A DNA stretch of 64,000 nt, taken from positions 19,352,621 through 19,416,620 of the forward strand of contig JANCRA010000004.1 in NCBI GenBank assembly GCA_024362935.1, in the 5' to 3' direction. Under the pieces are notes generated by a model. It ran no database searches. It was not told where the DNA came from and saw only the letters and a list, made by a program, of their open reading frames with translations. This document shows positions 26,982 to 38,786 of the stretch, in pieces; position 1 is the first letter of the stretch; each line of letters opens with the position of its first letter. The position numbers and the translations under genes were made by a program. This stretch comes from Setophaga petechia. Taxonomy: Eukaryota > Chordata > Aves > Passeriformes > Parulidae.

Positions 26982-27263
26982 GAAAATTCTTTCATACTTT
27001 ATTGCTCCAGGCTGTGTCTAGAGATGCACTGAAATTGTTACAGGCTTAAGCAGTCAGCTTTTTTCTATCCACTGAGTTTTCAGGATTGAGATTCATGCAC
27101 CTCCATTTGGTATCATGTTCAGAGAGAATACATTAACACATTGCTATCTGATCTGGGGGAATAGGGCTGTTTTCCCTCCTCTCATTCCTCTCTACATCTT
27201 TCTTTCCCTTGCTTCCCTTCCTTCTCTCTAGTCATGGCAGTGACTGAAATGCAGATACCAATT

Positions 27264-28003
27264 GTATGAAATTTAACAAGAGCCAGTAATGGAACCTGCC
27301 AGTCCTAAATGTATGGACAGACTGGGAATGAGATGCTGGAAAGCAGTGCCATGGAAAGGGACCTGGGGGTCCTGGCAAGTTGAACATGGGTCAGCAGTGC
27401 CCTGGCAGCCAGGAGGGCCAACCCTGTCCTGGGGGGCACCAGGCACAGCATCACAGCTGGGCAAGGGAGGGGATTGTCCTGCTCTGCTCTGAGCTGGGGC
27501 AGCCTCACCTCGAGAGCTGGGGTAGTTTTGGATGCCACATATAAAACAATATTAAGCTGTTAGAGAGCATACAAAGGAGGGCCATGAAGATGATGAAGGG
27601 CCTTGAGGGAAAGATGAATGAGGAATGGCTGAGGTCACTTGGTCTGCTCAGCCTGGAGAAGAGAAGAATGAGAGGAGTCCTCATGTAGTTTATGGCTTCC
27701 TCACAATAGAAACAGAAGAGAAGACACTGATCTCAGTAACTAGTGACAGGACCTGAAGGAACAACATAAAGCTGAGTCAAAGGAGGTTTAAGTTGGATAT
27801 CAGGAAAAGTTTCTTCACCCAAAGGGTGGCTGGGCACCAGAGCAGCTCCCCAGAGAAGTGATCACAGCATCAGCTGGATGGAGTTCAAGAAGTTTTTGGA
27901 CAATGCTCTTAGGCACACAGTGTGACTGTTGTCCTGTGAAGGGCCAGGAGCTGATGGTGCTTGTGGGTCCCTTGTAACTCAGAATATTTTAAGATTTTAT
28001 GGT
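27264..28003 (+). mobile_element. CR1 LINE 3' fragment, plus strand, about 740 bp
   Basis: Runs from AAATTTAACAAGAGCC through GGACCTGGGGGTCCTGG, CAGCAGTGCCCTGGCAGCC, GAGGGCCATGAAGATGATGA, CAGCCTGGAGAAGAG, GGATATCAGGAAAAGTTTCTT and GGATGGAGTTCAAGAAG to a degenerate end, AACTCAGAATATTTTAAG. These are the C-terminal reverse-transcriptase region and 3' end of an avian CR1, in the expected order. Many substitutions and stops show an old, inactive copy truncated at its 5' end. It is the longest recognisable transposon piece in the window. Confidence 0.9.
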
Positions 28004-28689
28004 GCGATGAAATCTATCTTTTCCATCTTAAGATATGCAGTGACATCCATTTACTACACCTTAAAGCCCAGTCAGTAAAATATGTATTCTCTGCTTGGAG
28101 AGTAAATGTATTAACTGTCCCTTTCTGTTTTAATGAACAAAATGAGGAGAAATAAGTCTGGAAAATTAAATGGTTTAGAGTGACAGTGTCAGCTCTTACA
28201 TAGAGTTCAAATTTTGGTTACTGCTTTGAAGATTACAGATCTGCAGTGACAAACACTGATGAAATATTTGGTAAGAGCATCTCTTAAGTTCTTGCAGTTG
28301 ACACAAAATACATTGACACCCCTTGTTCAATGTAACCCTCGGTAACTTAAGCAGACTTAATCTCTTAGTGATGAGAAAGCAAAACAATTCAGTCTCAAGT
28401 CCCTGGAATTTTGAAATGACTCAGATGTCCTAGAGAATTTAGAAGAAAAACTCTGCAAATATTACTTTAGTTAGAGTGTCTGCATATTACAGACACATGT
28501 GTCTGTATAGGCAAAACAAAACCCACTATTCAATTTTCATGCCATCAGGTGCCTAGTCTGACCTCGGTGTATCCTTTCCTGTCCAAAAGGATATACATTT
28601 CCTATTTCAGCTTTAGGTGCTGTGAAGATCTCCTTTAAAATTAAAGGAAAACAAGGAACAGTTCTTGTCTTGAAATTTTCTCCAATTTT

Positions 28690-28726
28690 TTGTTTGTTTG
28701 TTTGTTTGTTTGTTTGTTTGTTTGTT

Positions 28727-28769
<43 letters not shown>

Positions 28770-28811
28770 CTCTTTCCTTCTTTCTTTCCTTTCTTTTTTT
28801 TTTTTTTTTTT
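28690..28811. repeat. (TTTG)n(TTTC)n followed by T18
   Basis: About nine TTTG units, about 16 TTTC/TTCC units, then 18 T. On the minus strand this reads as AATAAA (28814-28819), GTA, A18, then AAAG and AAAC repeats, the order expected for an old poly(A) tail that has expanded into tetramers. Confidence 0.9.
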
Positions 28812-31164
28812 ACTTTATTAAAAATATCAAACCATGTAGCAAGGAACTCTGAGGACAAAACAGGCTACATAGCAGGGAACATTCTGTCTGTCTACTCCTT
28901 CACAGACTGTAAGTGTTCAGGCGGGCTTCAAGGCCCAGATTTCTCCAGTTAATGACATTTTATTTACATGCCTCTACTTTTATTTTTTATTTTTAATTAT
29001 TATTTAAAAATTATTTTTATTTTTATATTTTTGGGTAACAATTGAAATCTGGGTAAGAAATGGGAGAAAAGGCAAGTTGCCTTGGGGCCAGAAGTGACTA
29101 GATATACAGCTAATTGTTTTGGCTACTTTTTAAAAACTTCTCCCAGGGGCTGGAAAGCTGATGCCACCAGCAGGCAGATAATGAAATTAATTTGTCAAAG
29201 GCTTGATCTGTGCAGACTCCCAGAGTCTTTGCATCTTATAGGGCTTGGAAGGTGATATGCATTCTCTCTTCTCAGCACTGTGGTTAGTTGAATGCTGCCA
29301 TTTTTACAATTACAAACCCTGCCATGTTGCACAGAGGAGCTGCAGCTGCTGCTTCTTGGGACACTGAGTAAAGCATGCTCCTGCAACAGCCCCCAGAGAC
29401 CCCTGCACAGCACAGCTTATTGAAACAGATGGGGTGAGCGAGGTGTGCTTCATCAACAAAGCACATTTGTCCAAATACAAGAAGAATTAAAACACAGCAC
29501 TTAGGTGCGTAATCTTAAATCTGGTGAAGTTTGGACTGGGGGAGATGAATGCTGCTCTTGTCCTGGTGTAATACACAAACACATAAAAAACTCCTTCCTC
29601 ATTCGTCCTTGATTTTTGAGTACATTTGCCCACAGAAAGCAGCCAGGCTGCTCATATGAGCAAGCTGAGAGATAGCGCAGAGCGTTTAAATAACTGTGAA
29701 CTCATTCTAGCTATGTCCTTTCCCACCATGTAGCAGAGGAACTATGCAGAGTCCTCACTATGATGTGCAGAAGCTGCCCATAGAGCTTCTTATTTTTGAA
29801 ACCTGGAACAGAAATCCATTTTCTTTTGTATTTCAGAGTCTTTCACTTGAGACTATGACAATTTTCATAGACATTAGAGGCTAAGCTCTGTGAGGTGTGG
29901 AGACCGTCATCCCTATATGGATGAGGCAACTAAGGACATACAGCATGGTAGTTTCAATAGGAGCCAGAGGTAGAACCTGCAAAAAAATTCTGCTCTTCTA
30001 CCCTTATTTTGGTCTTCAGCATCTATTTTTCTGCCATTAAGTGAGAGCAAGTCCATGAGGTATTAGTCAAGATCAATGAAGATCAGCAAGTAAATCTTTC
30101 CTCTCTCATGTGGTGCATTTTGTTTTGGGAACAAAGAACGTTTAGACTCATGGAAATTCTTCCTCTCACATTTTTTCCTCTAAGGTAAGGGAGAATTTTC
30201 ATCTTAGGAACAAGATGCTTTATGATCGTTGTTATTTTTGGGCATGTGTTTACCAAAGCTGCCTATTTTCTGGGTTTGGCTAAGACTCATTGCTCTGTTG
30301 TTGCTGATAAAGACTGGTTGTGTTAAATGCTGGTCTTGAACAGGTGGGAAGATGCAGTCTAAATCAACCTAAAACAACATGTTCAAGCATGATCCTAAAT
30401 TAAAGACTAAGAAAAAATCTTATTTTCCTAGATTGTTTTTTCAGTTTCTCTGGTCCTGTGCATGATAACATAAACCTTCACACCTGGACTGAGATTTATA
30501 ATTTGTGGGGCTTATTGGAAATTCTGTGCTTTCACTCTTCGAATGACTGGATTAGAATTTCTTGGGACACAGGCTCAATCAGGTCATAGAAGAAGGAATT
30601 TGATCAGATGGAAGTCAGAACAGTGTGAAATATCTCTCAGGTAAGGGGGGGCTAAATGGATGGCTCAATCCACAAGAACTGCAGGATTTTGTGCTGGCTG
30701 TCTTTCCCCACAACTATCCTTACCTTTCTGGGGAGGGAGGGTAAGGATATGAGTACTTTAAAGGACTTGAAGTCCTGTTAGATTTAGATATATCCCTTTC
30801 AGGTACAAAAATCACACAACAATTGGCCAAATTATATTTGTCTCTGGGAGACAAATAGCCGCTGTCCCAGTTACACAGACCGTAGTCATATCTGAACTGA
30901 ACACATTTTCACTCTTCTGCTCATATCATTCCTATACAAACTGTCGTCTTCTTTAAACTTGCTGAGCAATTTGAATGGCAAAATAGTATATTTTCAATAG
31001 GAAAATTATCAACAATGGTATAAGGATAGCAAAAGTTCCATAAAACTAGCTAAACAAGCAAGCTGAGAATTTCTCTGGAGAATTTTCCCAGCTCTTGGCA
31101 TAGGGGACATCTCAGGGATATGTCCAGGAGGCAGGGAGGAAAGGGGTGTGAACTGTGGCATAAT

Positions 31165-31199
31165 CCTTGGGGCTATTGTTTGTTAAAACAGCCCCAAGG
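31165..31199. other. Inverted repeat able to form a hairpin
   Basis: CCTTGGGGC (31165-31173) pairs perfectly with GCCCCAAGG (31191-31199). After a 3-nt bulge, TGTTT (31177-31181) pairs with AAACA (31186-31190) around a GTTA loop. It is too short for a microRNA precursor by itself. Confidence 0.6.
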
Positions 31200-32212
31200 T
31201 TCCCCTTAATTGTGTTGTGGGCTGAACTGGCTCCTAACCAGCTGCTGGGGTGTGAGAACTACAAATACAGCAGAGGTACTTTTCTTTTCTCCTCCTGCCA
31301 GCTGCAGAAAGCACAGTTCCACACAGAAAGCCTGGGTGCATGAATGAGCCTCCCATCTCATTCTTGCAGTAGAGCTGTGCTGTGCTGGTGGATTCTAGCT
31401 CAGCCCTGGGATAGCTACCAACCAAACAAACCCAAATATCTCATTTCCTTAACTTACACCCCTTGATAAGTGAGCACAAATATACATACACACATACACA
31501 TAAAATTCTAATGTGGGTGTCCACATATGCACTTTCCACAGCAAAATAGAAATAAACAGTAGGAGAAATAAGATCACTTAATATTTTATAACTGGTGCAT
31601 GTAGGGATGTGTTAATTACGTATAAAAAATAAACAAATTTTTTTATTACACAAAGAGAGAAATCTCACCAGACAGAATTTTCAACACTATTGTCCCAGAT
31701 AGTGTTTTTTTGTCATCATCTTTTACTTCATTTTGGGGAGCTATTTATGAAATAATTTTTGAGAAATTAATTTTTTCACAGACTCTACATTTTGCAAGAC
31801 AATAAATCTAGACCACACTAGGATTTTGTACAGAGATACTTGTGTGACATATATTAAAAAAACTTGTCTCCCCAAAAGCATGTCCACTCCTCTTCCTTTT
31901 AACCTTTGTGGGAGGACATATAATGTAAAAACAAATCCATTCAGTAGAAAGTCTACCAGTGTGTTTTGCTGCATATGCAGTCAGCCCGAATTTCAACCAT
32001 GCCATAGGATGGAATGTCACAAGCAGAAAGCCCAGTTTCACCATCACAAGTCAACAATCAGAACAGAGTGACTGCCCAGTTTTCTAAAGTCCTCTCTGTC
32101 CTGTATCAGTTACCATATTGCCATGAAAAATAATTTGTATCTAACACTCATGCCTTAGCTAAACCAAGAATGGGAGACCAAAAAGGAAAATTTGACATGT
32201 GCAAACTTGGGG

Positions 32213-32347
32213 TACATATACCTGTATGTATGTATATATACATATATAATATATATATATACACATATATATATATACATATATACATATATATATATAT
32301 ACATATATAGATACATATATAGATACATGTATACAAGTCTGTATACA
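32213..32347. repeat. TATACA/TA-rich microsatellite
   Basis: About 135 bp of alternating TA, TATACA and ATAGATACAT units. Overlapping frames rich in Tyr and Ile come from the repeat. It ends about 120 bp from the CR1 terminus at 32468. Confidence 0.9.
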
Positions 32348-32467
32348 GACAGTACTAAGCACACTAGTTTGAAAAGAAGAATGTCGTGGGCCTTTACATC
32401 AAAGGACCATGTCAGAGAGCAGAACTTCAAATTACCTGACTTAACAGAGACTAATACAGAATGATAG

Positions 32468-32840
32468 TAGAATCATAGGAATGTTGAGGCTGTAAAGGCT
32501 TCTAAAATAATTGAGTCCAGCCATTGACCTAACAGCGCTAGTCCACCACTAAAAGTATCCCTAAGTTGCACGTCTGGGTCTTTTAAATATCTTCAGGGAT
32601 GGTGGTTCAACCACTTTGCTGAGCAACCTCTGCCACTGCTTGGGAACCATTTTTGTAAAGAATTTTTTCCTAATATCTAATCTAAAAGTCCCCTTCAACT
32701 GAGACTTTTTCCTCATCTCCTGCAAGTGAGAAGTACACAAGTAACCTACCTTGTTACTTGTGAGAAGAGATAAATCCTGCCTTGCTACAGCCTCCTTTCA
32801 GGTAGTTGTATAGAGTACCAAGATCTCCTTTTACTTTCTG
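32468..32840 (-). mobile_element. CR1 LINE 3' fragment, minus strand
   Basis: The plus strand begins AGAATCATAGGAATGTTGAG, the reverse complement of a CR1 3' terminus. Diagnostic CR1 phrases follow in order: TTCAGGGATGGTGG, a GAGCAACCTCTGCC-like stretch, CCTAATATCTAATCTAAA, and CAAGATCTCCTTTTACTT at the far end. The copy is well diverged, about 370 bp and 5'-truncated like most avian CR1s; it has no coding capacity. Confidence 0.85.
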
Positions 32841-35800
32841 TCTTTAATTTTGTTTTGCTTTTTTTTCTACAGGTTTTACTGAAAAGACTTCACTATGAGG
32901 AAAATAAAAAAAATACACAACGACTGTTTTAATTTGCTAAATTTTCTGACCACTTAGGGTAATCTTGCCTGAACACAGTCTTTAGGCAAACTTGCCTAAA
33001 GTTCGTCTCTCTTACAAGTTTCCTGTAAACTGCCTACCTCCACTTTGACTCAGCAGAGGCCCTGCTGTTTATGCTACACCCTAATACAGAGCTGGAGAAA
33101 GATTATGAAACAGGGAATCTATCCAGGAACAAAATTGCAAATTTTTTTCCATCCTTCAGAGGTAAATAAAAAGTCAAGCCCATTTGACAATGGGAAATGG
33201 GATTCAAAGCAAAAATAGAAGCCCATATTTTGTCAGATATCCAAGGTTTTTTTCTGGTGAGAGATTTTCACTAGAGTTATAACCCCTTTTGGTGGGGTTA
33301 CATCACCATTTGATCTAAACCCCTACAGTAAGACTACATCTGCTACTAAGCTGTGTTGTAAATGTCTTTAATTTTTATATTTCATCTGAAGGGAGTTGTT
33401 AAAGTAGGTTTACAGGGTGCTGGATCTTTGAATAAAAGACATCAGGACTGAAGCAAAGCTCTGCATGACACTTAATTTTCACTCTAATAAGCCCTCCTAA
33501 AACATTACAAGATTTTGGCTTTCCCTGAACTTGCTTTCTCTTCCTGCATGATTAGTTTTTTTTTTTTTATTTTTTTCTCCCTCATTTTTTAAGGACACAT
33601 TTGAGGAGAATGGTTTTATTTTTTGCCCAGATGACACCACTTCTCTTTTCACCCTAAGCCAGATGTTCTCCTCTCTCTGAGCAAATCTCTCTGAAGTCCT
33701 TTTTCAAAGCCATTGCTTTTATTTCGTTTTTGTTGGGTTTCTTTCTTTCTTTCTTTCTTTTTTATTTTTTTTTAAACTGTTCTTCTGGACTCGCTGGGGC
33801 CTTTAGTTTGACCCTTAAGGATGAGAAGTGATCCTCCAATATATCTGTGCTTAGATTTTAGGTTCCTTTGGATGTGTTCTCCAATATATGAAAATGTTCT
33901 TTACTGGCTGAGCATAACTAAGTGTGGGACCCTTCTTGAACACTTGGAGGGGTCGTTGTAGAGCAAACATGAAGTAGTATCTTTCCCAGTCCAAAGCACT
34001 TTCATTGGCTCTTTTTGACCTGTATAACAGACAAAAGAGAAAATGTGGAGTCCAGGCTTTTGGCCTGACCACTCAGATCTGAGAATATTTCCACACAACC
34101 ATCAAACCTGGATGGCTTGTTTTTTGTTTGGGGGTCTTGTTTGCATTTTGGAGAACAAAACAAATGAATACAGATTGTGGACCTAGGTCATACAGCAGAT
34201 AAATGCAAAAAGAGAAAAAAAAAGAAAATTCTGTCTTACTAAAGAAAAGAAGAAGATGGAATAATATCTGGAACCCAAAAAATAGAACATGGAAAACCAA
34301 GCACTCTATCTGCAATGCGATATTCATCTGAAGAAAGAATGATATAATCAAAACGTAGGGAGATTTTACAGAAGTTACAATAAAGGGAATGACACGTTTG
34401 TGTCCCTTTGGAGAAGTGGGTTTGAAAAGAATTCAAGTACGTAAGAACAACATGAGTTGTGTTCAACAGGCAGGTCTGAACCCAGAATTTGGTGTTGTAA
34501 TTCAAGATAGAGCTCCTGGATTACTTTTTGCATAGAAAATACCAGCTAGATGTGAAATATTTTGCTCTGTTTTAAACCAAGAAACCATGACAAGGTTCCT
34601 AAAGGAATATCATCATCACTATTATTATTATTGTAAGGCAAAGGTATTGAAACCAAGCACTCAAAAGTCAGTAAATTTCATAAACAGATTTTTTTCTACA
34701 AGATTTATACAGCCATATTGTGTATCTATTTTTGATTCGCAATTTCATTGTGAAACATATATTTTAATGGATTATATCTGTCATTAGTGCACACCATAAA
34801 TACTATAGTAATCGTCAGTTTCATAGCTAGCACTCATGCAGAGCTGTACATAATCACAATTCTCTACAAATATACTTGCCGTGTGCTCAGAGTTCAAGTG
34901 GTAATTCCTGAATAAAGAACAGAGAGATCAGACTTGTGTAACACTCAGAACCATCTGTGCTCTTGGGGCTCCAGAGTGCAGACAAATGCCTGAATAGCTA
35001 CTCCAAAGTACTTGTCTGGACTATTTTCCTATGCCAGTATATTTATGCTTTCATTAAAATCAGCAAGAATATCTGGAGCCTAATGTGTGCACCAGTCCCT
35101 AAAAATGCAGGGGCTTACTGCCCATTTCTCAGTAAATAAAGTCTGTAGAGATACAACATTAATTTTATTTCTAGCATAGATATAATCTACTTAGATTCAA
35201 GCTATTCTCTTTCATGCTGTCCTTTTAATGTGTTTGGATATACACCCTTCCCCTGCTTCAGAAAACTTCTGAAAACCCACCTTTCTGTAAGGCATGCCAG
35301 GTGCTGGACTACTCCCGCTCTGTGGGTGTTCTTCCTTAAATTATTTTGTTTGTAATGAGTTGTGCCTTCAGGGCCTTATCTCGCATTCCTTGCACACCCA
35401 ACATTCACCGTAGCTGATGGAGGTACAAAAGGCAGGCCTATATATTGTGCCGGGATCTACTGAGCTTTCTCCTAATTATGCCTCCTGTGTGGGCTCTGCT
35501 GTGTTTTCCAAGTGAGGCGCAGCTCCTCTTCCTGAGTTCGGCACCCTCTTTCCTCTCTCTCACTTCCTCCCCATTCCCTCTACCCTCCCCCCTTTTTTTT
35601 GGGTGGCATCTAAGTAAGATGTTGCCATGTGCTACTATCATGGGCACATCTGTTTCCTGAATACAGTAGGCACTAATATTTGTTTCTCCAACAACTATCC
35701 AAGATGCTGAAAAGCTCTCATTCCATCCACTTACCACCCTCCAAAAAAAATCACTGCTTCAATGTTTGTGGTGCATGTAATATATTATAGTCTTAGTGAT

Positions 35801-38743
35801 TCTTTCATATCTATCCTTATTAAAAACAGACTTAGCAAAGTTAATTAGGGGTAATTTACATTCAAGCTATTCATTATTTACTTAGCTTTGAACTGCAAAC
35901 TTTAGGAATGCCATTTGTTCATTAAAATTCCCAATCTTTACCCACTTTCCCTTTGATAGCATAGTGGTTAAAGAAAGCTGTGCTTAGCTGCTGACTAACT
36001 ATTCTCTGCACACTTCAGAGATGGCTGGAGGCCATTATTTCAGCATTAGAAAATAGTTAATATTGAATGGCATTAAGTTAAATTTGTGTACATTTACTTA
36101 TTATGTTGAAAATCAGATGTTTATTCTGTGTAAATTTCTCAGCACTATCCTCTGCCAAGCTTTGCAAACTCTGAAAAAATAGAGTAAACAATAATGAGAA
36201 GGTGAGGAGTTTTGAGAGATGGTAAAAAAGAGGAATGAAACGGACCTGTGAAAAAGATATTGTTGCTTTCCCTCTCCCCAGACAAGTCTTAATTCTCACA
36301 GTTACCACCCTTGTTAGCTGCTTTTAATAGTGTAAGGGGAAAGTAACTGTTTTTTACTGTTAACCACTAATCTGAACAATTACACATCTGTAATTCCTCA
36401 GAAGCTGTTGCTGTGTACTGCTAACAGATACTGTAAGTTGAAAAAAGATATAATGACATTTGTCTTGAAAAGAGCAAAGAAAGATCCATTTCTTAGTCAC
36501 ACAGTGGGGATTGTTTCTCAAGTACCTCTTTAGTAACTTGGCTATGCCTGTGTAAGAAGCAGGAATGATCCCTTCACAGCAAGAACCACATAGGTTAGAA
36601 ATATAACCTCTGTAGAGCGCTGCAAGGCTGGCCAGATGCTACTGTGCTGTGTGGGCTGGGACAGATAACCTGGAACAAGTTTGGACAGTTAGTGCTTACT
36701 CAGGGATTGCTATTTGACAATTCCTCTGTTTGATTTTTCTTCTTCCAATGCAACTTAAAAATGATTAGATCTTCTAACACACCCTCCCCCTTCCCTCCAT
36801 CTCTTGAACTAATGAGCAAATAAGGAAAGAAAATTAAAGAATAAAAAATGTAAGCAGTGATAGGGTGAGATCAATAAACTGTGGATTGCTAGCACTGAGT
36901 AAGCTTGACTAATCTTCTGCATATTGCATGTTGAGTTAACTTGCAAGAGAAATATGTTCCCTCTTATTGTCCTGTGTCTCATTGTGGGAAAGGAAGCAGG
37001 GACTACATATTAAAATACCCTTGATTTAGGTTCTGTAGGGAGTGCCCAGGAGTTCTTCCTATATTGCCACATGCTAGAAATCGAACTCTCTACACCCTTA
37101 TAATATAATGAGAATATTTTATTATTGTTTTCAGCCTGTGACTTCTTTTGTGCTATTCCCCCCCCTGCCTCCAACAAAAAGTTTACTAAAGATGTTCTGA
37201 GTAGTATCAGCACAGGACTCCACTGTTTCAGACTCACTGCTACAGGGCAGAAGGTAAAAGGTGCCCGAATAGTAACTCAGGTAATAATATACTACATGCT
37301 GGCATAAGACTTCTGGGGAATTCCTGAGCTGCAATATACTGTGCTGAGAATTATTCACTGGGTACATAAAGGCCTAAGAGGAGCTCAGACAGAAGTGGGC
37401 AACTAATGAAAGAAAACTATGTTTATGGATATATTTGCTTTGCATGAGTTTTACACAAATAATGAGAAGTCTCTGAATCACCAGAGAAAATACTACTCTT
37501 AGGATGGCTTATTTTCTTCCACCATCAAAAATTTTACTTGGGCTAATGCTGGTGATTATCAGTTTCCCCAAATCACAGAACAAGGCTGGAGGTCTCTTCA
37601 GTCCCAGGGGAACCTATAAGAAAAGTTAGAGCAAGAATTAAAAAAAAATGCTTGTCAGGTTATTAATTTTATGTACAGAGAGTAAATTTATATAGAATAT
37701 GACTACCACAGTGACAATGGATCTAAGTTTATGGTGCACCAGGCCCACAGCTGAAAGCAAATAAAGTTTAAGTGACTCTCAGGAATAGACTATTTAGTAC
37801 ACATGTAGAGTTTCAGTTCCCATTGTAGCACATACAGAGATAGAAATGTCCTCTTCTTTTGAAGAGTAGGTATGATAGTGAAGGATGTGAGAAATACCAC
37901 AGACTTCAGTGTAATTACTCAGATGGGAACCCATGTTTACAACTCCACCTTCAAGAATCAAATTAGTAAGCTGGATTTTCGCATCTGCAGCTGAAGGAAT
38001 TGTAGACCTTACACTATATATGGTGCTGATAGTCAGTTATGAAATATGCTGAAATTTTTCCTTCTTTCTGAAAGAAGAAATGTATGCTTGAAGAAAGAAA
38101 ACTCATTCAAACTCTGCATGTAAGACAATTTTCAGCAAATGGTGTCTACTTACACTTTATTTCTAAGCTCTCTCATGTCAGAAATCACCAGTTTGTCACA
38201 AAGGGGAACTATAAAGGGCAGCTGAAGAAATTAAAAAATCTGTGTGCTGGATCTACTTCCGTTTGCATAAGAATAGGCTACATTTTAATCTCCTGAGCTT
38301 CCAGAGGAAATACTCGTGAGAGTCAAAAGAGAGTAATTTAATTACCTCAGAGATTCACAAGAAATTAGGCTTCAGTGATGCCTAGGATTGGTTAAATTAA
38401 TAGGGAATATGCTTCAGTCTGAATATTTGACAGTTATGCAGTGAATTTCTGGTGCCAGTGCATTTCCAATGGCTTCAGTAGGGTCAAGATTTCACTCATG
38501 TTAGCTGTGAATTGAAGATCATGATTGAATGTGTTGATTCAGGCTACTGTTAGTGTCCTAGAAGAGGACAGTACACTGAGGACAATTCCATCTGCTAATG
38601 TACATGGAGCTACAACTCTAAACCAGTCAAATTGGAACAATATAAAATGCTGAGTATAGTAATATTTGATTGAGGGTTGGGAATATTTTAAAATTCCTTT
38701 TTGGGTTTTGGTGTTTGGTTTGGTTTTAAGATTTTCTTTGGCT

Positions 38744-38745
<2 letters not shown>
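32841..38745. other. Intergenic, no gene found
   Basis: Unique AT-rich sequence with short T-rich and C/T-rich tracts (33552-33590, 35551-35600). The stretch 35820-36110 is a candidate regulatory element. No frame exceeds 100 codons. Confidence 0.7.
33741..33772. repeat. (TTTC)n and T-rich tract
   Basis: About five TTTC units followed by T runs. Confidence 0.75.

Positions 38746-38785
<40 letters not shown>
38746..38785. repeat. Poly(T) run of 40
   Basis: Forty consecutive T following a T/G-rich lead-in (38700-38745). On the minus strand it is a poly(A), possibly a retroposon tail, but the adjacent sequence at 38786-38960 is not a family that I recognise. Confidence 0.9.

Positions 38786-38786
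<1 letters not shown>

Larger units (their letters stand above)
25356..27263. other. Intergenic, no gene found
   Basis: Unique sequence around the A/C island and the (AAAT)n run. 25840-26190 is single-copy with no frame of note. Confidence 0.65.
28004..32212. other. Intergenic, no gene found
   Basis: Unique sequence apart from the tetramer tract at 28690-28811, an AT-only stretch at 28977-29033, and the hairpin at 31165. No frame over 81 codons has support. Confidence 0.7.

Noticed and set aside
37567..37615. Possible scrap of a CR1 3' end (AATCACAGAACAAGGCTGG)
   Set aside because: Only about 40 bp of loose similarity, without the phrases that should follow in a CR1.
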